Source: Doryteuthis pealeii
Lineage: Eukaryota > Mollusca > Cephalopoda > Myopsida > Loliginidae
DNA: 64,000 nt
Assembly: GCA_023376005.1 (NCBI GenBank)
Contig: CM042180.1
Coordinates: forward strand, 46,558,311-46,622,310
Direction: 5' to 3'
The notes beneath the pieces are model-generated. The model had not been told where the DNA came from and searched no databases. It was given only the letters and a program-made list of their open reading frames with translations. Made by a program: the position numbers and the translations under genes. Position 1 is the stretch's first letter, and each line of letters starts with the position of its first letter. Shown piece after piece: positions 1-9,599 of the stretch.

Positions 1-396
1 GAGGTACAGATGGATCACCTAATACCGATCAGAAGACCTGATCTAGTATTGATTGACTAGAAGAAGCGAACCTGTCATCTCTTGGATTTTGCCGTCCCGG
101 CTGACCATCTAAAAATGAAAGAAAACAAAAAAATAGACAAATACTTGGACCTTGCCAGAGAACTGAGAAAACTGTGGAAGATGAAGGTGAAGGCAGTACC
201 AATTGTAATTGGTTCCCTTGGAATGGTGCCAAAAAGCCCTGGAAAGTGATACCAATTGTATTTGGTGCACTTGGAACGGTCATGCTTAGAAAAAAAGATA
301 GAGGGGTTGGAAATCAAAGGAAGAATTGAGACCATCCAGACAACAGCATTGTTGAAATCGGCTAGAATAGTTAATGTTTTACGCGGTTGTATATAT
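1..396 (+). pseudogene. R4/Dong-like retrotransposon, endonuclease-domain fragment
   Basis: This is a 5'-truncated remnant of the C-terminal restriction-like endonuclease domain of a site-specific non-LTR retrotransposon. An RPDLVLI motif at about 35-55 is followed by a conserved Asp in LLDFAVPADH, the PD-x14-D catalytic pattern of R2/R4-type endonucleases. Next comes a KYLDLARELRKLW helix and the IPIVIG.LG strand. An in-frame TAG (about 58-60) and an internal partial duplication near 240-290 break the frame. The copy stops where the (GA)n tract begins. The assignment to the R4/Dong group rests on the catalytic motif and on the constant association of this family with (TAA)n in the window. 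Confidence 0.75.
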
Positions 397-410
397 GGAG
401 AGAGGAGAGG

Positions 411-453
<43 letters not shown>

Positions 454-483
454 AGAAAGAGGGAGAGAGAAGAGGCGAGAGAG

Positions 484-545
<62 letters not shown>

Positions 546-630
546 AGAGAGAGAGAGAGAAAGAAAGAGAAAGAGGAAGAGAGAGAGAGAGAAAGAGAGA
601 GCGAGAGAGGAGACAGACAGAGACAGAGAA

Positions 631-680
<50 letters not shown>

Positions 681-800
681 GAGAAAGAGAAAAGAGAGAC
701 AGAGACAAAGACAGAGAGAGAAAGAGAGAGAGAGAGAGAGCGATAGAGAGAGAAAGGAGAGAGAAAGGGAGAAAGAAAGAGAAAGAGGAGAGATAGAGAG

Positions 801-848
<48 letters not shown>
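397..848. repeat. (GA)n-rich microsatellite
   Basis: About 450 bp of nearly pure purine on the plus strand, mainly GA with GAAA, GGA and CAGA interruptions. The reading frames across it (Arg-Glu or Ser-Leu repeats) are artefacts of the dinucleotide period. Confidence 0.97.
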
Positions 849-850
<2 letters not shown>

Positions 851-1164
851 TCAATAAAGACTTGTTTTTCTTTACATATTTAAAACAACCAAGCCCACAA
901 AACCGCAGCGGTGAGATGCGACATCTCGAGAGCTAACAACAACGTCTGCTCTCAGCTAGTAACTTGTCGCAACTAAAACTAAACTCCCTAAATCTCACGC
1001 GTCTAATCGGGCGCTTCCGGAGGAGGTTAAGTTGGGATCATCACCCTAATGGTTATGATAATTTTCCACTTTACTGCCACTAATTTTGTTTCTAACGAAC
1101 TCTGATTCCAAATATCTAACTACAGTACGTACATAATTCATAAGCTGCCTATGATTTATGTAAT
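849..1164. other. No recognisable feature
   Basis: Mixed-composition sequence between the GA tract and the next retrotransposon fragment. I see no coding potential, repeat unit or RNA motif. Confidence 0.5.
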
Positions 1165-1255
1165 AAAAAGAGTTCTGGAGACCTGAGGAGACTTGTTGTC
1201 ACGTAGACCCCAGTGAAAGACTATCAGCTAACGCTGGTGTTAAAAACTCGCCAGG
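1165..1255 (+). repeat. R4/Dong-like element, 3'-end fragment
   Basis: Matches the last codons and 3' untranslated region of the better copies at 1645 and 53640: RVLET, stop, the GGAGACTTG block, and the CAGCTAACGCTG stretch before the tail. The copy is short, diverged and has no (TAA)n tail here. Confidence 0.7.
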
Positions 1256-1644
1256 AATGAAATGATAATCTAAAACTAAGCCCTGCGTGGAGTATGACGG
1301 TGAGGGTGGTGGTGGTGAAGGAGGAGGGTGGTGAGAAGGGGGAGGAGGAGTATAAGGAGGGGAGGGGGAGGGGTTGTCGAGGAAAAAAGTTGTTTAAATT
1401 CAAACGCGCGGGGATTTTATTTCTCACTACAAACACGTCTATTTACGCGACTGGGATTAATATAAACGCAAACTAAAAAGGAAAAATAAAAACAACAAGC
1501 AAGCAAAAACATTATAGGATGATATTCAGGACACGTTGAAGAATAAATAGAAAAATGCGAATACTTATACAATTTGTGGAGAGATAGAATATCTAATTTT
1601 AAATACGTCAGCATGAAAAACAACAACAACAGCAACAACAACAA
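1256..1644. other. No gene seen; short purine-rich patch
   Basis: A G-rich purine stretch at about 1295-1380 and a (CAA)n patch near 1618-1645 are the only visible structure. Confidence 0.5.
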
Positions 1645-2078
1645 CGAGACTTTGAAATAAAAACAGATCACCTTATCCCAGCAAGAAGACCAGACCTAGT
1701 GTTGATTAACAAAAAAGAAAGAACTTGTCAACTGGTGGATTTTACAGTTCCCGCAGATCACAGGGTGAAGCTGAAGGAAAATGAAAAAATGGACAAATAT
1801 CTGGACCTTGCCAGAGAACTGAAAAAGTTATGGAATATGAAAGTGAAAGTGATACCAATTGTAGTTGGTGCACTTGGAACGGTCCCAAAAGGATTGGATA
1901 AGGGTCTGGAATATTTGGATATCAGAGGAAGGATTGAAACCATTCAGAACACTGCACTGCTACAATCTGCCAGAATACTCAGAAGAGTCCTGGAGACCTG
2001 AGGAGACTTGCTGTCAGTCAGACTCCAGTGAAAGACCATCAGCTAACACTGATTGAAAACTCAAAAGGAGTAAATAAT
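1645..2078 (+). pseudogene. R4/Dong-like retrotransposon, endonuclease domain and 3' end
   Basis: One of the best preserved copies of the endonuclease C-terminus. An open frame from about 1699 to 2001 runs through LINKKERTCQLVDF, VPADHRVKLKENEKMDKYL, IPIVVGALGTVPKG and RIETIQNTALLQSARI to RVLET and a stop. Upstream nucleotides encode the ARRPDLV motif, so the PD-x14-D site is intact. After the stop comes the conserved 3' UTR ending in AAAAGGAGTAAATAATAATA, a short (TAA)-type tail. The reverse transcriptase is missing, as expected for 5' truncation. The next copy begins directly after the tail, giving a head-to-tail series of three. Confidence 0.85.
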
Positions 2079-2512
2079 AATACGCATAAAACTCTTTGGG
2101 ACTTCGAGGTATAACGGATCAACTAATCCTGGCCAGGAGACCCAACCTAGTTTGATAAGAAGAGGAAGACTTGTCATCTCGTGGATTTTGCCGTCCAGGT
2201 CAATCACATAGTGGAAATGAAAGAGAGCGAAAAGATCGACAAATACTTGGACCTTGCCAGAGAACTGAGAGAACTGTGGAACATGTCGTACCAATTGTAA
2301 TTGGGGCTCTTGGAACGATCCCCAGGGGTTTGGAAAAGAGTCTGGATGAATTGAAAATCAGAGGAAGAATTAAGACTCCAGACTACGGTATTGTTGAGAT
2401 CGGCTGGAATACTCCAAAGAGCCCTGTAGACCTGAGGGGAATTGCTGTTACTCAGCCTCCAGTGAACCACCGACTAGGACAGGTGAGAAACACTCTAATG
2501 GAGTGAAATAAT
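2079..2512 (+). pseudogene. R4/Dong-like retrotransposon, diverged endonuclease fragment
   Basis: Second member of the head-to-tail series. The upstream LWDFEV-like stretch, the D-Q-L-I-L-A-R-R-P motif and the LARELRELWN helix are recognisable but frameshifted. It ends in a 3' UTR related to its neighbours and a very short AATAATA tail. It differs from the 1645 copy at many positions and resembles the fragments at 1-396 and 54320, which suggests at least two subfamilies. Confidence 0.75.
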
Positions 2513-2731
2513 ACGCAAACATTCTCTGGGATTTCGAGGTACATACGGATCAACTAATCCCGGCCTGGAGACCAAACCTAGTATTGATTTATAAGAAGAA
2601 TAAAACCTGTCATCTCGTAGATTTTGTTCTCCCGGGCGACCAAAGAGTGAAAATGCAAGAAAGTAAAAATATAGACAAATACTTCGACCTTGCCAGAGAA
2701 CCAGCAACAACTAATAAAGTAATACCATCTC

Positions 2732-2735
<4 letters not shown>
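2513..2735 (+). pseudogene. R4/Dong-like retrotransposon, truncated fragment
   Basis: Third member of the series. It starts at the conserved LWDFEVHTDQLIPA stretch, keeps the PD-x14-D region and the KYFDLARE helix, then stops at a (CT)n tract. Confidence 0.75.
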
Positions 2736-2783
<48 letters not shown>

Positions 2784-2786
2784 ACA
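2736..2786. repeat. (CT)n microsatellite
   Basis: About 50 bp of CT dinucleotides on the plus strand with one G interruption. Confidence 0.95.
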
Positions 2787-2932
2787 CGAGATGAATTCCC
2801 ACCGTTGATATACCCGATATTCGGTATACAACATTACTAAAATATTGCAAAACTTTTGATTCCCTCGAGTATATCAAAAATCGATATTTTTTCTACTTCG
2901 AAATCCTAATTATTTTTGGAACAATTTCGATC

Positions 2933-2978
2933 GTTCTTCTTCTTCTTCTTCTTCTTCTTCTTCTTCTTCTTCTTCTTG

Positions 2979-3019
<41 letters not shown>

Positions 3020-3020
3020 T
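2933..3020. repeat. (TTC)n followed by (AAT)n
   Basis: About 44 bp of TTC repeats run straight into about 43 bp of ATA/AAT repeats. The flanks (2787-2932 and 3021-3288) hold nothing I recognise. Confidence 0.95.
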
Positions 3021-3285
3021 GGTGAAGAAGAAGTTATCGCTGTTGGTGTCCCGAATGTAATAGCATCCTAATTAGTCACCAATAACCATTAAATACCAAT
3101 ATGCCAAAGGCGGTCGTCCCACGTGAAAATGAAAGCGTTGGTAATGCCAGTAGTAGAATCTTAAAATGCACACCCACTTAAACGCCGCCTCTGTCAGCCA
3201 TTAAGTTCCTAAATTCCGTGTCCATTCCGATACAGTGACAACTTGACTTCCAAGTGTCCCAACTAACGAGTTTCCTAAGTTAGGA

Positions 3286-3288
<3 letters not shown>

Positions 3289-3346
<58 letters not shown>

Positions 3347-3352
3347 AGATAA
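3289..3352. repeat. (TA)n microsatellite
   Basis: Almost uninterrupted TA dinucleotides. Confidence 0.97.
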
Positions 3353-3396
3353 ATATATAGGTTTTACATATCTATTTATTGGGTGACCAAGTAACA

Positions 3397-3439
3397 TTCA
3401 CAACCATATTGGTTTCATGCGCTGCATTCATCAGGTGAA
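3397..3439 (-). ncRNA. Hammerhead ribozyme motif, type-I-like
   Basis: Read on the minus strand, every canonical part is present. Stem I is UUCAC/GUGAA. The core CUGAUGA is followed by stem II AUGC-AGC-GCAU and then GAAA. Stem III is ACCA-AUA-UGGU, with the cleavage site after the following U. Stem III has a real 3-nt loop, unlike the palindromic ones elsewhere, so this copy could fold as a monomer. I see no tRNA-like head next to it. Hammerheads are known from Penelope-like elements, retrozymes and schistosome SINEs; the host element here is unidentified. Confidence 0.8.
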
Positions 3440-4057
3440 GATGTTTCAAATGTGAGGAAAATCGAAAAAATTTCAAAAAATTTCAAAAAATTCAATAGAC
3501 ATGGGATGCGTATGATTGGATAAAATGATGTGTGTATGTATGTGAAGGTGAATTGAATGTATGAGAGTGTTTATGGGCAGTACAAAGGTTGTGTACGCGT
3601 AGTGGCTGGTCACACACATAATACGTTGATCTTTTAGTGTGCGGTATTATAATAGTGCTTACGTGCGAGCGCTCGTGTCTATACATGTATGTGTGTGTGT
3701 GTGCATGTTTTCTTTCTATCTGATGCGTAGGCCGTGTATGATGTATACGGACGGGTCGTGATAGTTGGGGAGTGGGGTTGGATAATATTAATTTTAAGGT
3801 TGTAAATGTTGTATATTATGGGTGGGTGGGGGTTAGGTGGGTTGAACGGCAGTGTTGTCTATTACGAGGTGTTACGTTGACAACCGGACGTGGTTGCACG
3901 TGGTTACATATACTCGCGACATATACACGCATACAAAATAATATTCATACATATTTATATGCACACATATGTCACTATATTTGCTGGGTAAGCCTTAATA
4001 CTGCCTTTGGTACACCATACCAGCAAAAGCTGTAATAGTGACCATCTCACACTACAG
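3440..4057. other. No gene seen; GT-rich stretches
   Basis: Contains repeats of AAATTTC near 3470-3492, a short (GT)n at about 3690-3703 and GT-rich DNA to about 3850. No coding signal or known element recognised. Confidence 0.5.
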
Positions 4058-4105
<48 letters not shown>

Positions 4106-4106
4106 G
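4058..4106. repeat. (TA)n microsatellite
   Basis: TA dinucleotides with a single phase break. Confidence 0.95.
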
Positions 4107-4148
4107 CTCCCTTTCAAAAAATCTAAAAACAATTTCTTCAAATAAGAA

Positions 4149-4192
4149 ATTTTCTCCTGACGATGACCTAAGGTCGAAACTAGTTGAAAATA
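4149..4192 (+). ncRNA. Degenerate hammerhead-like motif
   Basis: CUGACGA, a GACC-UAA-GGUC hairpin, GAAA and the palindrome ACUAGU occur in the right order. There is an unpaired U at the base of stem II, and stem I (CUC/GAA side) pairs poorly. It is probably a decayed or non-functional relative of the good copies. Confidence 0.4.
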
Positions 4193-4240
4193 AATAACAT
4201 ATATAAAGAATATTCCTGTTTGTCTTATTAAATTTGTTCA

Positions 4241-4242
<2 letters not shown>

Positions 4243-4284
<42 letters not shown>
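4243..4284. repeat. (TA)n microsatellite
   Basis: TA dinucleotides; the flanking AT-rich DNA to 4582 shows no gene. Confidence 0.95.
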
Positions 4285-4285
<1 letters not shown>

Positions 4286-4582
4286 AAACTTGTTGTTAAA
4301 TCCTCGCGGTGATAAATAAAAACAGCAAATAGTTTGATTGTAAAAATATACTACCAAACATTACCAGGGGAGAAAAATTTTTTTGGGAAAAAAGAAAAGA
4401 CCAAGATAATCGTACCAACAAAAAATAATCTATTAGTACAATATTTTGGCCAAAAGAAAAAACAATTTATATGTATATATATATATAAAAGATATATATA
4501 TTCATATAAAACCGCCAAGAAACTAAAGCTGATTAGTAAAAAGTGCTCAATACCTAAGTAGAGCAAATAATAAAGATAAATC

Positions 4583-4680
4583 TAATGAGTCAGACAAACC
4601 TACTAAAAGTCTCGCTTAATGCTCTTCAGGGCTAATATCTGACCTAAGCGAAACTTTTAGCAGGTTTGTCTGACTCATTA
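4583..4680. repeat. Inverted repeat with decayed hammerhead parts
   Basis: Arms of 36 bp (4583-4618 and 4645-4680) match at 34 of 36 positions around a 26-nt loop. The minus strand reads CUGAAGA, a GC-AUUAA-GC stem II, then GAGA instead of GAAA and an ACU-UUU-AGU stem III, so the hammerhead core is broken at one base. The other arm keeps GCGAAAC. Confidence 0.65.
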
Positions 4681-4692
4681 TCTCTCTCTCTC

Positions 4693-4763
<71 letters not shown>
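4681..4763. repeat. (CT)n then (TA)n
   Basis: Two adjacent dinucleotide tracts. Confidence 0.96.
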
Positions 4764-5038
4764 GAACGGTCCTGAATAAAATTTTCCAGATGGAAAGAGT
4801 AATTCCAAAACACCTGAGACCTGAAGCCGCCCCGGCGGAACACCATGAAGCCAATAAGTCCAAAAGAAAGCAGCGGGTAGAAAGCACTGGCACATCAACA
4901 TCTTCAGGGACAGCCTTCACATGCGACATCTGTGGTCGAGAATGTTTTTTGACCATCGGACTTCACAGTCACAGGAGGCGCTCAAACTTGAGGGGCACAA
5001 TAACTATATTACAGTCTTCCGAGAATGCAATGCCAATC

Positions 5039-5041
<3 letters not shown>
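4764..5041 (+). pseudogene. LINE ORF2 C-terminal zinc-finger fragment
   Basis: An open stretch from 4790 encodes about 84 residues with KSKRKQ-rich basic sequence followed by FTCDICGREC and GLHSHRRR. This is a compact Cys-x2-Cys...His-x-His finger of the kind that ends the second ORF of many invertebrate LINEs (cf. CxxCGRxC....GLxSHxR). A second copy at 13730-13990 is flanked by (TA)n in the same way, so this is a dispersed repeat and not a host zinc-finger gene. The reverse transcriptase part is absent. Confidence 0.7.
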
Positions 5042-5098
<57 letters not shown>

Positions 5099-5106
5099 TA
5101 TATATA
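5042..5106. repeat. (TA)n microsatellite
   Basis: TA dinucleotides forming the 3' border of the LINE fragment. Confidence 0.96.
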
Positions 5107-6027
5107 ATGTCTATATATTGTCTGAGGCAAGAATGTGAATAGGTGTTTTTTACTAATAACAGCCAAAGAAGGAAAAAATAATTAAATAGAATAAATAATT
5201 GAAACAAGACACTATGCCTTTTGTAATTTAAATATTTGATTTATAATATTTAATCTATTTGAAATTTAAAAGGAAAATACTCATAATACATGGTTTGTTT
5301 TGTTGTTTTGTTTTGTTGTTTTTTTAAAAATTTTGCATCAATCCTAATATGTAATTATTATATAATATTTTAACATATAATTAATATAATATTTAATCTA
5401 TTTAAAGTTAAAGAGAAAAGGAAAAAAATACTCATAAAAGATATTTTCTAAAATTTTTCCATCAATACTAATACATAATTTAAGATAATCTTTTATTTAC
5501 TTATTTACTAAAAAAAAATTAAATTAGAGAACAAAGGAAAAAAAAGAAATAACACCAAGAAAAAAAGAAAAAGAGGTAGAAAGGAAGAAATAAAAAGTAA
5601 AGGGAAAGCGAAACAAAAGCTAAGTATATAAATTTTCCTATTGACGGTTTTTATTTATTTATTCATTTTTTTTTTTGAATTTTGAATTTTGACATGGCAA
5701 CAAACTTGGAACACATTGACCAGATGACAGACAATATTAGATACATTTGTTCTCAACTAACATAAAAAAAAGAGAGAAATAAGAAATTACAGTTATTCGC
5801 CCGTTTCATTCATAAAGGAGGAGAAGAAGAAAGAGAAAAAAAAGGAGAGGACAGGGAAATAAGAAGAGAAATTATAACCACACAAATAAAAACATAAGCA
5901 CATCATTTCTGAAAATAAACTCTGATGATGAAGTTCATGCTTCGAAATCGATAAGACAAAAATAACATCTTTTTGTTTTTATTTTTCATACGCATTGTAT
6001 TGGCCTTCAAAATATTAATATATTATA
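5107..6027. other. AT-rich DNA with a hammerhead-like relic
   Basis: No coding region. A stretch starting TGTCTGAGGCAAGAAT (about 5118) recurs in units B and C (10749 and 16157). At about 5928-5964 a CUGAUGA, a GAAG-loop-CUUC hairpin, GAAA and the palindrome AUCGAU lie in hammerhead order, but there is an extra U before stem II and stem I barely pairs. Confidence 0.45.
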
Positions 6028-6240
6028 AATTTATAAACAGTTTTGCTCTATCACCTCTAATTTTCTGTCTTTTAAAGAGTCTCATTTTAGTATATACAGA
6101 GTATATACGTACTTATTTCAACAGTTGCAGCAGCTTATTACAGATAAAACAGGATAGATAAAGAACATTGACGGAATAAATATACTTGGATGACACAATG
6201 TACACAATTCATAGTACCATAGACAGTTAGAAGTGTTTTC

Positions 6241-6573
6241 TTAGATTAATCTGCTGTATTTTGCCTCCGGGATGTCACGCAAGAGCATCCAGAAGAAGTC
6301 TCCCATCATGCCGGGGTTCCACTTGCCTTGGTAGTTGCTCTCCATCTTTGTAATGTCTTGGTGGAATCTTTCTCCGTGCTCATCACTCACTGCTCCAAGG
6401 TTTGGAGGGAAGAAGTTGAGGTGTGAATGGAGAAAATGAATTTTGAGTGACATTCGGCATCCCATATCCTCATAAGTCTTTAGCAACTTCTCAATACAGA
6501 CTTGGTAATTTGGTACGCGTGTGTTACCAAGGAAGACACTACATACTGACTTAAATGCTTCCCATGCTCTCAT
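6241..6573 (-). CDS. Transposon-associated protein fragment of unknown family
   Basis: An open frame of 110 codons, high in conserved-looking residues: MSLKIHFLHSHLNFFPPN, then AVSDEHGERFHQDI, then YQGKWNPGMMGDFFW. I recall closely similar uncharacterised, highly repeated sequences in arthropod and mollusc genomes, where they behave as mobile-element remnants, but I cannot name the superfamily. The ATG at 6571-6573 may not be a true start, since similar proteins extend upstream. Copies B and C share a one-base loss here (CTTTTCC for CTTTCTCC), so this is the only uninterrupted copy. No catalytic function can be assigned from the sequence. Confidence 0.5.
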   Translation of the reverse strand: MRAWEAFKSVCSVFLGNTRVPNYQVCIEKLLKTYEDMGCRMSLKIHFLHSHLNFFPPNLGAVSDEHGERFHQDITKMESNYQGKWNPGMMGDFFWMLLRDIPEAKYSRLI

Positions 6574-6599
6574 TTTCCTGCATAATAACTAAAAAAAGA

Positions 6600-6960
6600 C
6601 ATAAGTCACACAATAGTATTATCTGCGTTATTCGGACTATTGTCCCCATCTTCATTGTTATTTGTACAACGTTTCGGCGAATATACTCTCCGGCCTTCTT
6701 CAGGTATTTCTTGTCGGACTCGGGAAACTTTTCGGACTTGGGAACCTTCTCAGACTCGGGAACCTTCTTTTCGAACTCGGGAACTTTCTTGTCGTATTCG
6801 GGAGCCATTACAGAACTTTGAACCTAACCCTTTATTTAGTCCACGGGGGTATATCGGTCGAAACGTTGTACAGATAACAATGAAGATGGGGACAATAGTC
6901 CGAATAACGCAGATAATACTAATCTTCAAGCCTCATCTCAAACATTCAGAGAAAAAGTCA
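6600..6960. repeat. Inverted-repeat module with hammerhead-like GGCC motif
   Basis: A GTTATTCGGACTATTGTCC block and its reverse complement lie about 230 bp apart (about 6627 and 6890). Between them is an array of short repeats on TCGGGAACCTTC. The minus strand near 6670-6720 reads CUGAAGA, a long GGCC-type hairpin, GAAA and CGUUGU, a hammerhead-like order without a workable stem I. The downstream half is the same sequence that is tandemly amplified at 21430-22360. Confidence 0.6.
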
Positions 6961-7716
6961 CACAATATTCTAATTAACTCTGAATGCATATATGCCTTTA
7001 TATAATATGCGTCGCTGGAAGCAATAAAATATGCGTTGTTGGAAATTGTAATACAAATATATACCCAAAAGATTATGTAACACAATTGTCGAGGGACACC
7101 TTTCTTCTGCGCTGCAAGGGACGACAACCTCTTGCGCTGACTGCCAGTGCACTACTGGCTGTTGATTGAGACGTGTTGGCTACGCTTAACTGCCAAAATC
7201 CGTCTTGATATATAGCTATATATATATAATGTAATGCTATCACCTACATTTATTGCATAATAACTAAAAAGAAAGACATAAGTCACACAATATTAGAAAT
7301 TAACCCTGAATGCATATACGCCTTTATGTACAGTGTGTGTACAAAATATACAGTATGCATATCTAAAAAACTAGAGGTGATGAATAAAAACGGATTTCAA
7401 ATTTGAATTCAGCACCCCCAAATTAGGTTAAAACAGCTATTTTTGTGCTTGCCTCAATTTCTTTGTAAACCAGTGTTATTTTTTTTTCGGATTGGAGAGG
7501 AAGAACAGAGAGTTGAAAACGACGGATATGGGTGCGGAGTTGGGATGTGGGGTGAGGTTCTGAGTGATTATCAGAATAATGTGGGTGTTAACGATTGAAT
7601 TTTAAATGGAAGTCTAAAATCCTGTAATATGGCGCCGGCGGGTATTTCCTCTTAAAACCTTTGATATGGACAAAGAGATAGCGACTTATTTGTTTCCTAG
7701 TTTATTGAAGACATAT

Positions 7717-7718
7717 TA

Positions 7719-7788
<70 letters not shown>

Positions 7789-8190
7789 GGGGAAAAGAGA
7801 AAGAAAGAAAGGGTATGAAGAAAGAGAGAGAGGAGAGACACACAGAGAAGAGACCGATAGAAAGTGTGTGTGTGTGTGTGTGAGAGAGAGGGGGGGAGAG
7901 AAAGAGAGGGAAAGAGAGAGAGAGAAAGAGAAAGAGAGAGAAAAAGAGAGAGAAAGAAATAGAAAGAGAGAGAGAGAGGAGAAAGAGGAGTGGGAGGGAG
8001 AAAGAGGAGTGGGAGGGAGAAAGAGGAGTGGGAGAGAGAAAGAGAGAGAGATAGTGTGTGTGCGCATATGTGTATGTGATGGAGAGAGAGAGAGAGAAAG
8101 ATAGAGGGGGATTTAGAGAGAGGGAGAGAGAGAGAGAGAGAGAAAGATAGAGGGGGATCAGAGAGAGAGAGAGAGAGAGAGATTTATAGA
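7717..8190. repeat. (GA)n-rich tract with (GT)n core
   Basis: Purine-rich plus strand with a short (GT)n at about 7866-7881 and repeats of GGAGTGGGAGGGAGAAAGA near 7985-8035. Duplicated at 18497-18955. Confidence 0.95.
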
Positions 8191-8451
8191 GGAAAGACTA
8201 AGTTTTGGCGCGAAATCAGAAAAAGAACAAATGGGAAGTTTTAAAAAAGAATAAAAGAATAAAAAAATAATTAAAACTCGAAATAATGGCAGCTGATAAT
8301 TACAATGCTTAAAGGGTTTAAGAAAATTAAAGAAGATGAAATAATATAAAAATTAAACATTGTAATTAAAAATAAAAATAAAAAAATAAATTAAAATCGC
8401 TTGTCGGACTTAAAGATTACGAAGAAAAAAAGTTTAACTGGAGAAATCAAA

Positions 8452-8452
<1 letters not shown>

Positions 8453-8501
<49 letters not shown>

Positions 8502-8510
8502 TATTATTTT
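8453..8510. repeat. (TTA)n microsatellite
   Basis: TTA trinucleotides. No R4/Dong fragment abuts this one. DNA from 8191 to 8452 is AT-rich without features. Confidence 0.95.
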
Positions 8511-8840
8511 GTTCCATTATAGCTCCTCACACCCACCATAGTTTTTTCAGTTAGCTGGTTGTCTTTCACTAGAGTCTGAGTTACAACAAGTCATGAGTTT
8601 ATAAACAAAAGTTGTATTATCCATTAAGAATTAATTTATTTCAAAACTTTTTCGGCATTAAATGACCCACAGAGCTTGATATGCCGTAAAACAAAACAAA
8701 CTAAACTTAAATGAAATCAACATCTACCGGTTTTTAGTGTTTGTTGTTAGTGGCCCTTTGAAGTCGATATTGATTCTTTCAAATGGTTGTGTAGCATTTA
8801 ATATATAATCTTCTTTCTCTAGATAAAAACGGGGTCATGT

Positions 8841-8885
8841 GTTTCGGTAGTACAGTAGGCAGCGCGTCAGTCTCATAACTCAGTA
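8841..8885 (+). pseudogene. 5' half of an elongator tRNA-Met-like sequence
   Basis: The stretch containing CAGTAGGCAGCGCGTCAGTC and then TCATAA matches the D-arm and anticodon arm (CAT anticodon) of animal elongator tRNA-Met. The sequence diverges after the anticodon loop, so the T-arm and acceptor 3' half are missing. The same half occurs in copy C at about 19613-19653. It is not a working tRNA gene. Confidence 0.65.
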
Positions 8886-8896
8886 CTATTAACACA

Positions 8897-9599
8897 TGTG
8901 GAGATAGAGGACGTCCGTTTAGAGGACACCGGTGGGAGAACACCGGCAGCTGGTTGGTTGGTTTATTAATTTTAACGGCATATCAACCCATCCAGGGTTA
9001 TATCATGCCTAGCGGTTGGGGTGTTATACATATTGTATATTCATATATATACTTTTAGTAATTGGTTTTAACAATGTGTTAGCATTATTAGGAATCATAT
9101 TGTATGGCATTGATTTGTTTCATGTCTATATTCTATTGTATAATTTTATTTCCCTTAAAAAAGAGAAAATATCCCCAATGTTAACATTTTCAAATAGATC
9201 CTTCATATTGTTTGCTTTAAAATAATGTTTTCTGATGTGAGCAAAAAATCTGCATTCCATCAATAAGTGTTTGACTGTTAGGGGTGTTTGACATGTTTCA
9301 CATTGTGGTTGTTGTTCATGTTTGAGTATATAAGAGTGTGTTAGTTTTGTATGACCAATGCATAATCGGGACATAATGACTTGTTCCTTTCTAGACTTCC
9401 TTATAGTTGGTCTGCAGCCTCCCAAAGTCGGTTTGATTAGGAAGAGTGTATTGTGGATACAGTTATTCCAGTGTTGCTGCCATTTTGTATGAAGGAATCT
9501 ATTAATTTTAGGTTTCAAGTCAGCTAGGTCTCACCGGCAACTGGGGCGGTCCTATAAATAGCGAACCCCTCGTGCGTAGTGGTCTATTTCTGACCAACA
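8897..9599 (+). mobile_element. LTR-like module (TGTGG...CAACA) split by a LINE
   Basis: The outer parts, 8897-8953 and 9532-9599, together match the uninterrupted 111-bp module at 21245-21355. It starts TGTGG, carries a TATAAATA box at about 9553 and ends CCAACA. The sequence after it, starting TGGCGCTGCGGGCAGGA, looks like a primer-binding site complementary to a tRNA 3' end. I read it as a short LTR with downstream leader. No gag or pol follows. Confidence 0.5.
8954..9531 (-). mobile_element. 5'-truncated LINE (jockey/I-like C-terminus)
   Basis: The minus strand at 9126-9518 encodes 130 residues including W(Q)QHWN, SRLCIGHTKLTHSYIL, CETC...LTVKHLLMEC and R..YF. This is the conserved C-terminal region after reverse transcriptase in jockey/I-type non-LTR retrotransposons. 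The 3' end lies at the left, with a tail of AACC repeats. Near-identical 13-bp flanks (CACCGGCAGCTGG at 8941 and CACCGGCAACTGG at 9532) are the target-site duplication. The element interrupts the LTR-like module. Confidence 0.75.

Noticed and set aside
75..936. Long Arg-Glu and Ser-Leu reading frames on both strands
   Set aside because: They are translations of a (GA)n/(CT)n tract, where any frame stays open. The same applies at 7700-8100, 18480-18890, 22747-24085, 25295-26184, 26200-27193 and 31421-33156.
4790..5041. Possible host C2H2 zinc-finger gene
   Set aside because: There is only one finger, at the end of a fragment that is duplicated at 13730-13990 with the same (TA)n borders. It fits a LINE ORF2 C-terminus better.
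8841..8885. Functional tRNA-Met gene
   Set aside because: Only the 5' half is present. The T-arm and acceptor 3' strand are missing.
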